A stretch of 64,000 nt of DNA, from positions 3,658,001 to 3,722,000 of the forward strand of contig NZ_CP045293.1 in NCBI RefSeq assembly GCF_009363075.1. Reading direction: 5' to 3'. The position numbers and the translations under genes are program-made. Each line of letters begins with the position of its first letter. Within the stretch, counting starts at the first letter, position 1. This stretch comes from Paenibacillus guangzhouensis. Lineage in GTDB: Bacteria; Bacillota; Bacilli; Paenibacillales; Paenibacillaceae. This document shows, in pieces, positions 24,389 to 32,550 of the stretch. The notes below the pieces were generated by a model that saw only the letters and a list, made by a program, of their open reading frames with translations, was not told the DNA's origin and made no database searches.

Positions 24389-24413
24389 GATTACTAACCT
24401 CCTAATTAACCAT

Positions 24414-24487
24414 ATCTTAAGGTTTTTCGACATGGGAAACTACTACGCTCAGCAACGATTTTTGCATTCTATCAACGGAGTCGATAC
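24414..24487 (-). promoter_or_regulatory. shared operator-promoter module of the glycan regulon, copy 2 (GH2 operon)
   Basis: Read on the minus strand: GTATCGA (24487-24481), CCGTTGAT (24478-24471), TCGTTGCT (24458-24451), -35 TAGTTT (24442-24437), a 17-bp spacer and -10 TAAGAT (24419-24414). Every element sits at exactly the same offset as in the copy before GH35 at 5046-5119, and 33 of the first 37 bases are identical. Confidence 0.7.
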
Positions 24488-24555
24488 GGCGAAATGGACA
24501 AGCTACACCCGCAGCTGACTACTTTGCCGGATCGCTTAGCAACAGCCGGACAAAA

Positions 24556-24600
24556 TTGAAGAAAGGTCTGCTTCGATTACAGAAGCAGACCTTTCTTCAA
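24556..24600 (-). terminator. terminator downstream of the SDR gene
   Basis: A perfect 19-bp stem with a 7-nt loop (24556-24574 pairing with 24582-24600). On the minus strand it is followed by ATTTTG. It insulates the SDR gene from the glycan operon. Confidence 0.75.
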
Positions 24601-24648
24601 TATGTCGAATCGTGGATTTAATGAAGCCATTCGCGAAATCATGCTGAT

Positions 24649-25395
24649 TCACACTAGCGTCGAACCACCATCCACGATAATCACTTGACCCGTGGAATAT
24701 TGTTCACGCATTAAATAAAGAAACGCTTCAGCCGCATCCTCGGGTTCGCCTACATGACCTACTGGGAGAGAGTCCCCGATAGCTTTATACATCGCATTAC
24801 GGTCTTCCTCAGGAATGCCGTTGTACATTTCCGTGCGCATAAGTCCAAAAGCAACCGCGTTGACACGAATCGGACGAAGCTCAATGGCGAGCGCCCGAGT
24901 CAGTGCCTCAACCGCTCCACATATGCTAGATGGAACGATCAAACCTTTGGGGGGCCTGGTTCCGGCAACGCCTGATACCAACGTGATAGACCCGCCCGTT
25001 CTCATGTTCGGGCTGCCGTATTTGGCAGCCATTAACGCTCCCCAGTATCGAAGGTCATACAATCGGCGCGCTGCATCGATGTTTATTTCGTTGAGGCTTT
25101 CAAACTGCAACGGTTCGCCGGCAGAAAAGACCAAGTGATCGAATTCGCCAATATGGCTGAAAAATGCACGAACCTCTGTCTCGTTTGATAAATCAACGAC
25201 ATGCCCTTCCGCTCCTTGCGGTAAGCGTGAAACGGCATGGTCAACCCGCTCTTTACGGCTGGATGCAACAACGACGGATGCCTCTTCCTTCGCAGCAGCT
25301 TCGGCTGCCGCAAATCCGACACCAGACGTTCCTCCGAGCAGAACCACCCGTTTTCCTCTTAATGTACTGCGGTTACTTCGTTCATGATTTCCCAT
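24649..25395 (-). CDS. short-chain dehydrogenase/reductase-like protein lacking the Tyr-Lys pair
   Basis: A 248-residue Rossmann protein with the NAD(P) motif GGTSGVGFA, VDLSNE, a modified NAG-like motif (FSAGE) and LVSGVAG carrying the catalytic Ser. Where active SDRs have YxxxK, this protein reads VPSSICGAVEALTRALAIEL, so both the Tyr and the Lys are replaced (by Pro and Cys in my alignment). The C-terminal STGQVIIVDGGSTLV is normal, so the frame is intact and only the chemistry is in doubt. It may be a binding or regulatory protein, or use different residues. I chose the ATG at 25395 with GGAG 7 bp upstream over a TTG two codons earlier. It is divergent from an MmyB-type regulator, a common arrangement for SDR control. 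Confidence 0.88.
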   Translation of the reverse strand: MGNHERSNRSTLRGKRVVLLGGTSGVGFAAAEAAAKEEASVVVASSRKERVDHAVSRLPQGAEGHVVDLSNETEVRAFFSHIGEFDHLVFSAGEPLQFESLNEINIDAARRLYDLRYWGALMAAKYGSPNMRTGGSITLVSGVAGTRPPKGLIVPSSICGAVEALTRALAIELRPIRVNAVAFGLMRTEMYNGIPEEDRNAMYKAIGDSLPVGHVGEPEDAAEAFLYLMREQYSTGQVIIVDGGSTLV

Positions 25396-25415
25396 ATACA
25401 ATCTCCTCTGTTTTG

Positions 25416-25459
25416 TTATTCACCACAAGCGGTAAGTGTATTATAATCGTGGTGATTAA
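25416..25459. promoter_or_regulatory. divergent promoter with inverted-repeat operator, SDR / MmyB-type regulator
   Basis: TTATTCACCAC (25416-25426) and GTGGTGATTAA (25449-25459) form an inverted repeat matching at 10 of 11 positions, 22 bp apart. Between and over them lie a plus-strand -35 TTCACC (25419) and -10 TATAAT (25442), with 17-bp spacing. An overlapping minus-strand TATAAT (25445-25440) is also present. A regulator bound here could block both promoters. Confidence 0.55.
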
Positions 25460-25553
25460 CGCGCAACAGATCTGTATTTCTACTGCTATTCCGAATTCTA
25501 GTCGCACGGATCCTAGTATAAATTCTATTACGATAAGGAGATGTCTCATCCTT

Positions 25554-26387
25554 ATGAATAACGAGAGAAGACGAAAAGAGCTGGCCGACTTTCTCCGGTC
25601 CCGCCGTTCCCGATTATCGCCCCATGAGGTAGGCTTATCGGTCGATACTACCCGCCGGCGCACGCCTGGTTTGAGACGGGAAGAAGTAGCCAGTCTATCC
25701 GGTATTTCTTTGCCGTGGTATACCGCATTAGAGCAAGGACGGGATATTCAAGTATCGGAACAAGTATTGGAAAGCTTGGCGCGGACACTCCGTCTGAGTC
25801 ATGATGAACGTCATCATTTGCTGGTATTAGCTAATCATGGGTTACTTCCAAATACTACGGGGGACGAATCTGTTCCCTCAGCCGTTCAACAAATTCTCGA
25901 TAGAATGGGGACATACCCCGCTTATGTTATCGACAAACACTGGAATGTCATCGCTTGGAACAAAATATCAAGTACGCTATGCGGAAATATGAACGAAGTC
26001 GCACAGGTCGAAAAAAACGTGCTTTGGCAAGTTTTCATGATGAAAGATAAAGAAGCGCGCATCGTGAACTGGGAGCATGTCGCGACTGCGCTGTTGGCCT
26101 ATTTTCGCAACCGCTATGTTATGAACATGGACGATTCGTGGTTACGGGAAGTCGTTTGCGAATTGCACGATAAGAGCGAGGAGTTCAGGGTGCGGTGGGA
26201 ACGACATGACGTTTCAGGTCATTCGGAAGGGGAACAAGTCATCCAACACCCAAAAGCGGGCTTGCTGACTTTTCGCTACAACACATTTGCCGTTTCGGGA
26301 CGAGGAGATTATGCGATGAGGGTGTTCACGCCGGTTGAAGGCACGGGAACGGAAGAAAAGCTGGAGCAATTATTGCGCGAATCTTGA
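25554..26387 (+). CDS. MmyB-type helix-turn-helix transcription regulator
   Basis: A 277-residue regulator: an N-terminal XRE-type helix-turn-helix (about 8-75, with the hallmark RRTPGLRREEVASLSGISLPWYTALEQGRD) and a C-terminal MmyB-like ligand-binding domain of PAS type (about 100-265, PAYVIDKHWNVIAWN, GLLTFRYNTFAV). Members usually repress a divergent oxidoreductase gene and may bind fatty-acid-like ligands. The only in-frame ATG before the HTH lies 13 bp after AAGGAG, a longer spacing than normal. A six-codon ORF begins directly at that ribosome site and overlaps the start. Confidence 0.9.
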   Translation: MNNERRRKELADFLRSRRSRLSPHEVGLSVDTTRRRTPGLRREEVASLSGISLPWYTALEQGRDIQVSEQVLESLARTLRLSHDERHHLLVLANHGLLPNTTGDESVPSAVQQILDRMGTYPAYVIDKHWNVIAWNKISSTLCGNMNEVAQVEKNVLWQVFMMKDKEARIVNWEHVATALLAYFRNRYVMNMDDSWLREVVCELHDKSEEFRVRWERHDVSGHSEGEQVIQHPKAGLLTFRYNTFAVSGRGDYAMRVFTPVEGTGTEEKLEQLLRES

Positions 26388-26407
26388 TCTATGATATGCA
26401 ACAAGCC

Positions 26408-26434
26408 GTTTTCCTCAATGAAGGGGAAGACGGG
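26408..26434 (+). terminator. weak hairpin after MmyB-type regulator
   Basis: CCGTTTTCC pairs with GGAAGACGG (one G-U pair) with a 9-nt loop and little T-run. It is a possible terminator before the repeat array. Confidence 0.35.
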
Positions 26435-26491
26435 TATCTTATTGCTACGATTTGAACGGCGTGATCGAAGCCACCGAATCGACGAGCCAAT

Positions 26492-27240
26492 TAACTGCTT
26501 TTTTGCAGTTATTTCAGGCGCGGAGCGCTTTTTCAGACCCAATAACTGCTTTTTCGCAGTTATTTCAGGCGCAAGGCGCTTTTCCGGACCCAATAACTGC
26601 TTTTTGGCAGTTATTTCACGCACGGGGCGCTTTTTCGGAGCCAATTAACTGCTTTTTGGCAGTTATTTCGTGCGCGGAGCGCTTTTCCGGACCCAATAAC
26701 TGCTTTTTTGCAGTTATTTCACGCACGAGGCACTTTTCCGGACCAATTAACTGCTTTTTTGCAGTTATTTCAAGCACGGAGCGCTTTTCCGGGCCTAATT
26801 AACTGCTTTTTTGCAGTTATTTCAGGCGCGGAGCACTTTTTCAGACCCAATAACTGCTTTTTTGCAGTTATTTCAGGCGCGGGGCGTTTTTTTGGCCTAA
26901 TTAACTGCTTTTTTGCAGTTATTTCAGCCGCGGGGCGCTTTTTCAGACCCAATAACTGCTTTTTTGCAGTTATTTCACGCACGGAGCGCTTTTCGGGCTT
27001 AAATAACTGCTTTTTGGCAGTTGTTTCAGGCACGGAGCGCTTTTCGGGCCTAAATAACTGCTTTTTGGCAGTTATTTCAGGCACGGAGCGCTTTTCGGGC
27101 CTAATTAACTGCTTTTTTGCAGTTATTTCAGCCGCGAAGCACTTTTCCGGACCAATTAACTGCTTTTTTGCAGTTATTTCACGTACGGAGCGCTTTTTCG
27201 GACCCAATAACTGCTTTTTTGCAGTTATTTCGTGCGCCGT
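26492..27240. repeat. 15-copy tandem array of a 51-bp unit built on a 20-bp palindrome
   Basis: Units start at 26492, 26543, 26594, 26646, 26697, 26748, 26800, 26851, 26902, 26953, 27004, 27055, 27106, 27157 and 27208. Twelve intervals are 51 bp and two are 52. Each unit begins with the palindrome TAACTGC, five or six T, GCAGTTA. Then comes TTTC and a more variable GC-rich stretch that often reads GCGC-GGA-GCGC, then a short A-rich link. Because 51 is 17 codons, several frames stay open on both strands. I regard these as a by-product, not genes. The array fills the space between two converging genes. It is related to the array at the right edge of the window. Confidence 0.92.
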
Positions 27241-27261
27241 GCATATCACATTCTTGGAAAT

Positions 27262-27287
27262 AAAAAAACCGCCTTTATAAAAGCGGT
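27262..27287 (-). terminator. terminator of the serine hydrolase gene
   Basis: The minus strand reads ACCGC, a TTTATAAA centre, GCGGT, then seven T. It lies between the end of the repeat array and the gene's stop, closing the ugp operon. Confidence 0.8.
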
Positions 27288-27323
27288 GAACTCTTGGGTT
27301 CTTCTTTGAGCTTTTACTTTCAT

Positions 27324-28334
27324 TTATGCGTACGCCTCATTCCCTTCATCGAACACATCATCGCTTAATTGTTCCATGATGCTGCCTTCTCGCACAAAAT
27401 CGTGATTCGCGAGCAAGATAATCGTACTTCGCGATGCGGGATACCGCCGGAATCGGCACCAATAGCCCGGAAGCCAGCCGTTATGATCCACGTACGAAGG
27501 ATAGACATTCCAGCCGTATCCGTAATGTCTCTCGTCGCTCACTTGCGCATGCGGGGCGAACATCAGCCGCAGCGATTCGGCGGAGAGAAGCTTTTCCGTA
27601 TATAGCGCTTGATCCCACTTCAGCAGATCGTTCACCGTGGAATGGAGATCTCCCGACGCCATCAGGGCACTCATATCGTAGTACGTCGCCGGTACGACCC
27701 CTTCATGCGTCGAGCTATAGCCGTAGGATCGATGCTTCACGAATTTCGTATGTGCGTCGCAGCCCGTATCGGTCATATCTAACGGATCGAAAATATGCCG
27801 CTGGAGGTACTGCTCATACGACAAACCGGTGACCGCTTCGATGATATAAGCAAGCATCGTATACCCGCAGTTTCCATATTTCCAGCCCTCACCCGGCGCA
27901 AAAAAAGGCGGCAGATCCTTAACTAGCGCCATAAAGCCCGGCTTATCGTATGACAATTTCTCCAAATGCCCTGTAAAATGAGGCACATCCTCGATATCCC
28001 GAATGCCTGATGTATGCGTAAGCAGATGATGCAGAGTGATGCGTTCATCTAATTCAGGGTAGTCTGGAAAATACGTACACAACCTATCTTGAAGCTGAAT
28101 GGTGCCTTGCTCTGCCAGCTGCAGCATGGCCATGGCGGTGAATGCTTTGGTTAGTGAAGCGATCCGGTACTTGGAGCCGATTCGATTCGGCACTTCAAGC
28201 TCCCGATTCGCGAGACCAAATGCCTCCTGATAGAGAATTTCCCCCTCTCTTGCCGCAAGCACAGTGCCGCTGAAGTGATTGTCTTCCGCGAATTGATGCA
28301 TCCGATCCGAGAACTTTTGCTGCTGCCGATCCAT
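27324..28334 (-). CDS. beta-lactamase-family serine hydrolase
   Basis: A 336-residue protein of the class C beta-lactamase/penicillin-binding-like family. The SxxK motif is Ser60-Leu-Thr-Lys63, followed by the YGN triad at about 160 (KYGNCGYTML) and an HYGYGW motif near the end in the place of the third box. No signal peptide is visible, so it is probably cytoplasmic, an esterase or D-amino-acid peptidase-like enzyme rather than a resistance enzyme. GGAGG lies 6 bp before the ATG. It is the last gene of the minus-strand run, 18 bp after the metallo-beta-lactamase-fold gene; its link to glycerophosphodiester metabolism is not obvious. Confidence 0.85.
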   Translation of the reverse strand: MDRQQQKFSDRMHQFAEDNHFSGTVLAAREGEILYQEAFGLANRELEVPNRIGSKYRIASLTKAFTAMAMLQLAEQGTIQLQDRLCTYFPDYPELDERITLHHLLTHTSGIRDIEDVPHFTGHLEKLSYDKPGFMALVKDLPPFFAPGEGWKYGNCGYTMLAYIIEAVTGLSYEQYLQRHIFDPLDMTDTGCDAHTKFVKHRSYGYSSTHEGVVPATYYDMSALMASGDLHSTVNDLLKWDQALYTEKLLSAESLRLMFAPHAQVSDERHYGYGWNVYPSYVDHNGWLPGYWCRFRRYPASRSTIILLANHDFVREGSIMEQLSDDVFDEGNEAYA

Positions 28335-28352
28335 TCCGTTCCTCCTCTGCGG

Positions 28353-29288
28353 TCACTCTGCTTGCCATTCTTTTTCCGTGACCACGTTCATCTCTTTCCC
28401 GTCAGATGTAATAAGAATATTGCCATGCAATGCTGTAACGTACAATTTCACGCCGTTGTTCTTGTATCGCTTCACGATATCCGATGACTGAAGAATATTA
28501 CTGCTGATGACAGCGATTTGCGGGGATACCGCCTTCACGAAAGATGGCGAAGACGACGTCTTATTTCCATGATGGGGGACATGCAGCATATCTGCCTTGA
28601 GCGCCTCGCCCTTGCCCTCCACCAATTGATATTCGCGTTCTTTATAAATATCACCGGTGAACAAGAACGTTTTTTCTTTATAGGTTACTCGTAAGACCAT
28701 TGCTTGATTGTTGACCTCGGCAAAACTAAACCGTTTGACCGCGCCCGGCAAAGCGCCTTTTGGCGGATTCAGCACCTCAACCGAGACATCCTTGCCAAGC
28801 TGAAACGTTGCCCCATCCTCCAAATATTCGATCTTGACCTTTTTCTCTTGCAGCGATTGAACCGTGTTACGGTAGGCATTCGAATCATACGGCAGATTCT
28901 CCATGATCATGGTGGAGATCTCCTTAGACTGTAACACCGCTTGGAATCCGCCAATATGATCGGCATGCGGATGTGTATTCACAGCAACATCGATCTTCTC
29001 TACGCCAAGCTTGTCCAAATACTTCACGACTTGTGAACCAACCTGAGGGATCCCCGCGTCGATCAGCATGGTTTTACCGTCCGGCGTCTCAATCAGAATG
29101 CTGTCGCCGGTGTCTTCCGCCGATTGCAAATCGAAATATCGGATCGACAATTGATCTTTAGTTCTGGCAGCATCGAAGATGTCCTGTTTCCCGGCGGTTG
29201 AACATCCCGACAAGAGTAATAAAGCAGCTGCGATGCTCCAGATAACAGCAAACTTCGCTCGCCGCAGCCATTTCTTGATGCGAATCAT
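28353..29288 (-). CDS. ComEC-like metallo-beta-lactamase-fold lipoprotein
   Basis: A 311-residue secreted lipoprotein (lipobox LLSGC, Cys29). The metallo-hydrolase domain is of the ComEC/Rec2 extracellular type: THPHADHIGG at about 100-110 for metal binding, LFTGDI, and HVPHHGN. No membrane channel domains are present, so it is a stand-alone hydrolase, possibly a nuclease or phosphodiesterase. It lies directly after the ugp permeases, which would fit hydrolysis of phosphodiesters at the cell surface (inference). GAGGAGT precedes the chosen ATG. An alternative ATG at 29312 overlaps the UgpE stop. Confidence 0.83.
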   Translation of the reverse strand: MIRIKKWLRRAKFAVIWSIAAALLLLSGCSTAGKQDIFDAARTKDQLSIRYFDLQSAEDTGDSILIETPDGKTMLIDAGIPQVGSQVVKYLDKLGVEKIDVAVNTHPHADHIGGFQAVLQSKEISTMIMENLPYDSNAYRNTVQSLQEKKVKIEYLEDGATFQLGKDVSVEVLNPPKGALPGAVKRFSFAEVNNQAMVLRVTYKEKTFLFTGDIYKEREYQLVEGKGEALKADMLHVPHHGNKTSSSPSFVKAVSPQIAVISSNILQSSDIVKRYKNNGVKLYVTALHGNILITSDGKEMNVVTEKEWQAE

Positions 29289-29308
29289 TCTGCTCACTCC
29301 TCTCGGCA

Positions 29309-30142
29309 TCATTTAAAGGTGGAATGGGACATCGCGGACACGATATATTTCTGCGCGAACACGAATAGGATCACGATCGGCGCAATCACGATAACACTGC
29401 CGGCCATCAGCAAATGCCAATTCAGCATTTCCGAACCGCCAACCGAATTTTTGAGCATGGCGATCCCTACGGTCAGCACGCGCATATCATTCGTATTCGT
29501 CATAATGAGCGGCCAGAAATACGAATTCCAGCTGCCGATGAACTTCAGAATAATGACCGTTACCACGGTTGGCATCGCCATTGGCACGAGTATGCGGTAA
29601 ATGATATGGAATCGGTTCGAGCCATCCACTCTCGCCGCCTCCAGCACGTCGTTATTCAGCGACTTGAAGGTCTGGCGCAGCAGGAAGATGCTGTATGCCG
29701 AAACGCCGTTCGGAATGATCAAGGCAAGGAAGGTATTCAGCCACCCGAGCTTCGCCATCATCACGTATACCGGCACGAATGTCACCTGATCGGGGACGAT
29801 TAAGGCAGCAATCACGAAGAAGAACCATTTGTCCCTGCCCCAGAAGTTGCCTTTGGCGAACGCGTAGGCAGCCAGCAGACTAATATTCAGCTGCAAGAAG
29901 ACAATGCCGACCGTCTGAATCAGCGTGTTCAATGCATAGCGCCCGAATGGCGCCGCGCGGAACGCATCGCTATAATTTTCCCATGCAAGCCGCTCTGGCC
30001 AAAAGGTCGGAATCGCCGCCTTCAGCTCATCCGGCGACTTCAAGGAGGTAATCAGCAGCCAGTACATCGGAAAAAACATCAATAGCGTGATGAGAATCGC
30101 CACCGTATATCTCGTTGTTGTGAGTAGTCCTTTAGTCGACAT
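29309..30142 (-). CDS. ugpE: UgpE-type ABC transporter permease
   Basis: A 277-residue membrane permease with six helices and the EAA loop EAARVDGSNRFHIIYRILVPMAMP. It is the 'C'-type partner of a CUT1 transporter. The UgpE identification rests on family resemblance plus the neighbouring GDPD and GlpP genes, which point to glycerophosphodiester or glycerol-3-phosphate transport. No ATPase is encoded in the operon, so a shared UgpC/MsmX-type ATPase is needed from elsewhere. Confidence 0.85.
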   Translation of the reverse strand: MSTKGLLTTTRYTVAILITLLMFFPMYWLLITSLKSPDELKAAIPTFWPERLAWENYSDAFRAAPFGRYALNTLIQTVGIVFLQLNISLLAAYAFAKGNFWGRDKWFFFVIAALIVPDQVTFVPVYVMMAKLGWLNTFLALIIPNGVSAYSIFLLRQTFKSLNNDVLEAARVDGSNRFHIIYRILVPMAMPTVVTVIILKFIGSWNSYFWPLIMTNTNDMRVLTVGIAMLKNSVGGSEMLNWHLLMAGSVIVIAPIVILFVFAQKYIVSAMSHSTFK

Positions 30143-30153
30143 CTGTTGCTCTC

Positions 30154-31068
30154 CTATCCTTCATAATGAACCTTCCGCTTGGACAGCCAGAACTGTACGA
30201 ACGTGAAGAAAATAATGATAAAGAAGAAAATGATGACAAGTGCAGACGCCTTGCCCGCCTTGAATTGTACGAACGCCATTTCATAGATCCACATGACCAT
30301 CACCTTGGTCGATCCGAGCGGACCACCGCCTGTCATAACGCTGACGGACTGGAACACCTGCATCGAGGAGATAAAGGACGTGATTACAAGGAATAACGTC
30401 GTGGGCGAGAGCAGCGGGATCGTAATATGAAGCAGCTGTCTCCATTTATTCGCGCCATCGATACTAGAAGCTTCGTAATATTCCGTCGGAATGCTGCGTA
30501 ATCCTGCAATGAAAATAATCATCACAAACCCGACGCCCTTCCACACCGACACACTCACGACAGACCATAATGCCGTGGACGGATCATTCAACCAGAAAAT
30601 CTTGTCGACGCCAAACAAGGCAAGCGCCTTATTGAGCACGCCATATTCCGGATTTAGAATCCAGACGAACACCATCGAGGCAATGACCATGGAAATGTAA
30701 TAAGGCATAAAAATCAACAGGCGCATCGCGCCGAATGCCTTCGATCGATGATTGAACAGCAGGGCGAGCCCTAGACCGATCAACAAGGATAACACCACGT
30801 CGAGTACGGTGTACGTAAACGTAATTTTAAGCACACGATAAAATTGATCATCCTTTAACAAACGCTCGTAGTTCAGCAAACCGACGTATTTCTTAATCGG
30901 CTTGATTAAATCCCAGTTGGTTAGACTGATATAAAATGACGATCCGAGCGGGAAATACGTAAAAATCGCGAGCAGCAGCAATGCCGGCAAAGCGAGAGAA
31001 AAATCCTTCCATTTCTCCAGCGTGCGATAGCCCAGGATTCCCGTTCTCGGATTCGATTGACCGCGCAT
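30154..31068 (-). CDS. ugpA: UgpA-type ABC transporter permease
   Basis: A 304-residue membrane permease with the EAA loop YEASSIDGANKWRQLLHITIPLLSP and the N-terminal SFYISLTNWDLI pattern of CUT1 'B' subunits. The ATG at 31068 is 6 bp after GGAGGG; longer in-frame readings upstream lack a ribosome site. It is separated from UgpE by 11 bp. Together they should form the channel for UgpB cargo. Confidence 0.85.
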   Translation of the reverse strand: MRGQSNPRTGILGYRTLEKWKDFSLALPALLLLAIFTYFPLGSSFYISLTNWDLIKPIKKYVGLLNYERLLKDDQFYRVLKITFTYTVLDVVLSLLIGLGLALLFNHRSKAFGAMRLLIFMPYYISMVIASMVFVWILNPEYGVLNKALALFGVDKIFWLNDPSTALWSVVSVSVWKGVGFVMIIFIAGLRSIPTEYYEASSIDGANKWRQLLHITIPLLSPTTLFLVITSFISSMQVFQSVSVMTGGGPLGSTKVMVMWIYEMAFVQFKAGKASALVIIFFFIIIFFTFVQFWLSKRKVHYEG

Positions 31069-31133
31069 GCTCATCCCTCCATCTCTTGAAGTATCGTTCA
31101 TACTGGCAGCAACAAGCATATAAGCACAGGAGA

Positions 31134-31153
31134 GGAGAGACCGATGTCTCTCC
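31134..31153 (-). ncRNA. intercistronic hairpin after ugpB
   Basis: GGAGAGAC pairs perfectly with GTCTCTCC around a CGAT loop, in the roughly 160-bp gap between ugpB and ugpA. There is no T-run. It probably protects the ugpB message, like the hairpin after lplA. It is cis-acting. Confidence 0.5.
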
Positions 31154-31227
31154 CCCTGCCGAATGAACCTTCGATAAATTCAGTCCTATTGCAAAGGCAA
31201 TGTATATGTGGATTCCATCATCGTGCC

Positions 31228-32550
31228 TTACTTGGTTGCGTATTCCGCCAATACATCGTTCATTTGCTTCGCCGCTTCCTTGAAGGAAGCATCGACATCA
31301 GCGTTCTCCAGCACGACCTTACCTAAGGCTTGAACATAGAACTCGCTGACTTCGTCATACGCTGGATGCTGATCGCGAGGCATCACGTTGTCGAAGTTAT
31401 CGAATACCGCTTTATATTGCGGATATTTCGTGAAGTACTGTTTGCCTTCCTCGGATTCGATCGCCGATTTGCGTGTTGGGAGGTATCCTGTGAACTCCGC
31501 CCATTTAATGTTGTTCTCCGGTGCCGTCATGAACTGTACGAATTTCCATGCCGCTTCTTTTTCTTTCTCTGATGCCATATCCATAACGGCAATCCCTGCG
31601 CCGCCGATTTGCGAGATACGTTTCTTTTCTCCTGGCAGGAAGGATACTCCCACCTCGAATTTCGCTTTTTCCATATACCATTTGATTAATGCAGACGTGT
31701 GCTCGACCATGCCGATTTTACCGTCGAAGAACATTTGACGCATCGTATCGGATGCACCTTTGCCGTAACCGATATGCATGTAACCTTTGTCTTTCCACTC
31801 TTTGAATTTCTTCATAAACTTCACGCTGTCCGGTTGATCGATCGCCGACATATTGTCCGATGTGAGCACGGATCCACCGCCGTTGATGATCCACGGGTCA
31901 TAATACCACGAAGACCAGCCTGGAACAGAGAACGCATAACGTGTCGTTTTGTCGCCTTCTTTTTTGGTTAGTTTCTGAGCGAATGACTCGATCTCATCCC
32001 AAGATTGCGGAGGCGTAATGCCTTCCTTATCGAACATCGTTTTGTTATATACGAAGACGGATGTACTCACGATGAGTGGCAAACCGAATTGCTTATTCTG
32101 ATAACTGTATGCCTTCAGCATCCCCGTGGAGAAGTCCGCTGTGTCTACCTTGTCACGTGCGATGTAAGGGGATAGATCCGCAAGCATGCCGCTCTCTGCG
32201 AAGTTCGGAACTTTGGCAACCTCAACATTGGTCACAGCTGGAACTTGCTTCGCGGCTACGGCAGCCATTAACTTCTGCTGCAGCTCATCGTAATCGCCTT
32301 GGAATACCGGTTCTACCGTAATGTAAGGATATTTCTTATTGAACTCCTTGATCATGTAGTCAAGTCCCGCCGTCTGATCCTCATCATGACTGTGCCAGTA
32401 TTGAATCTTAATCGGTGTCGTATCTTCTTGGGCCGGGGCCGGCGGTACCGTCGCTGCTTCCTCCTTCGCCTGGCTCTCAGAACAACCAACGGCCGATGTA
32501 ACAGTCAACATCAACAGCGTGACGAGCAACAACAACTGCTTCATTTTCAC
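31228..32550 (-). CDS. ugpB: UgpB-type ABC transporter substrate-binding lipoprotein
   Basis: A 440-residue lipoprotein (lipobox SAVGC, Cys23) with a family 1 binding-protein fold (KIQYWHSHDEDQTAGLDYMIKEFNKKYPYITVEPVFQGDYDELQQKLMAAVA). This opening is characteristic of UgpB-like proteins that bind glycerol-3-phosphate or its diesters. I place the start at GTG 32550, 8 bp after AGGAG; an ATG two codons later is too far from it. An intercistronic hairpin at 31134-31153 follows. Confidence 0.85.
   Translation of the reverse strand: MKMKQLLLLVTLLMLTVTSAVGCSESQAKEEAATVPPAPAQEDTTPIKIQYWHSHDEDQTAGLDYMIKEFNKKYPYITVEPVFQGDYDELQQKLMAAVAAKQVPAVTNVEVAKVPNFAESGMLADLSPYIARDKVDTADFSTGMLKAYSYQNKQFGLPLIVSTSVFVYNKTMFDKEGITPPQSWDEIESFAQKLTKKEGDKTTRYAFSVPGWSSWYYDPWIINGGGSVLTSDNMSAIDQPDSVKFMKKFKEWKDKGYMHIGYGKGASDTMRQMFFDGKIGMVEHTSALIKWYMEKAKFEVGVSFLPGEKKRISQIGGAGIAVMDMASEKEKEAAWKFVQFMTAPENNIKWAEFTGYLPTRKSAIESEEGKQYFTKYPQYKAVFDNFDNVMPRDQHPAYDEVSEFYVQALGKVVLENADVDASFKEAAKQMNDVLAEYATK

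Noticed and set aside
26492-27240. CRISPR array
   Set aside because: The inter-palindrome segments are related to each other rather than unique, the unit is 51 bp with a 20-bp core, and no cas genes are present.
26492-27240. Iteron-type replication origin
   Set aside because: No replication initiator, DnaA boxes or AT-rich unwinding region next to either array.
26309-27280. Long open frames on both strands across the 51-bp array (up to 190 residues, 17-residue repeat NCFFAVIS-like)
   Set aside because: The 51-bp period is 17 codons, so stop-free frames arise automatically on both strands. No ribosome sites or starts fit, and the frames run into flanking genes' ends.
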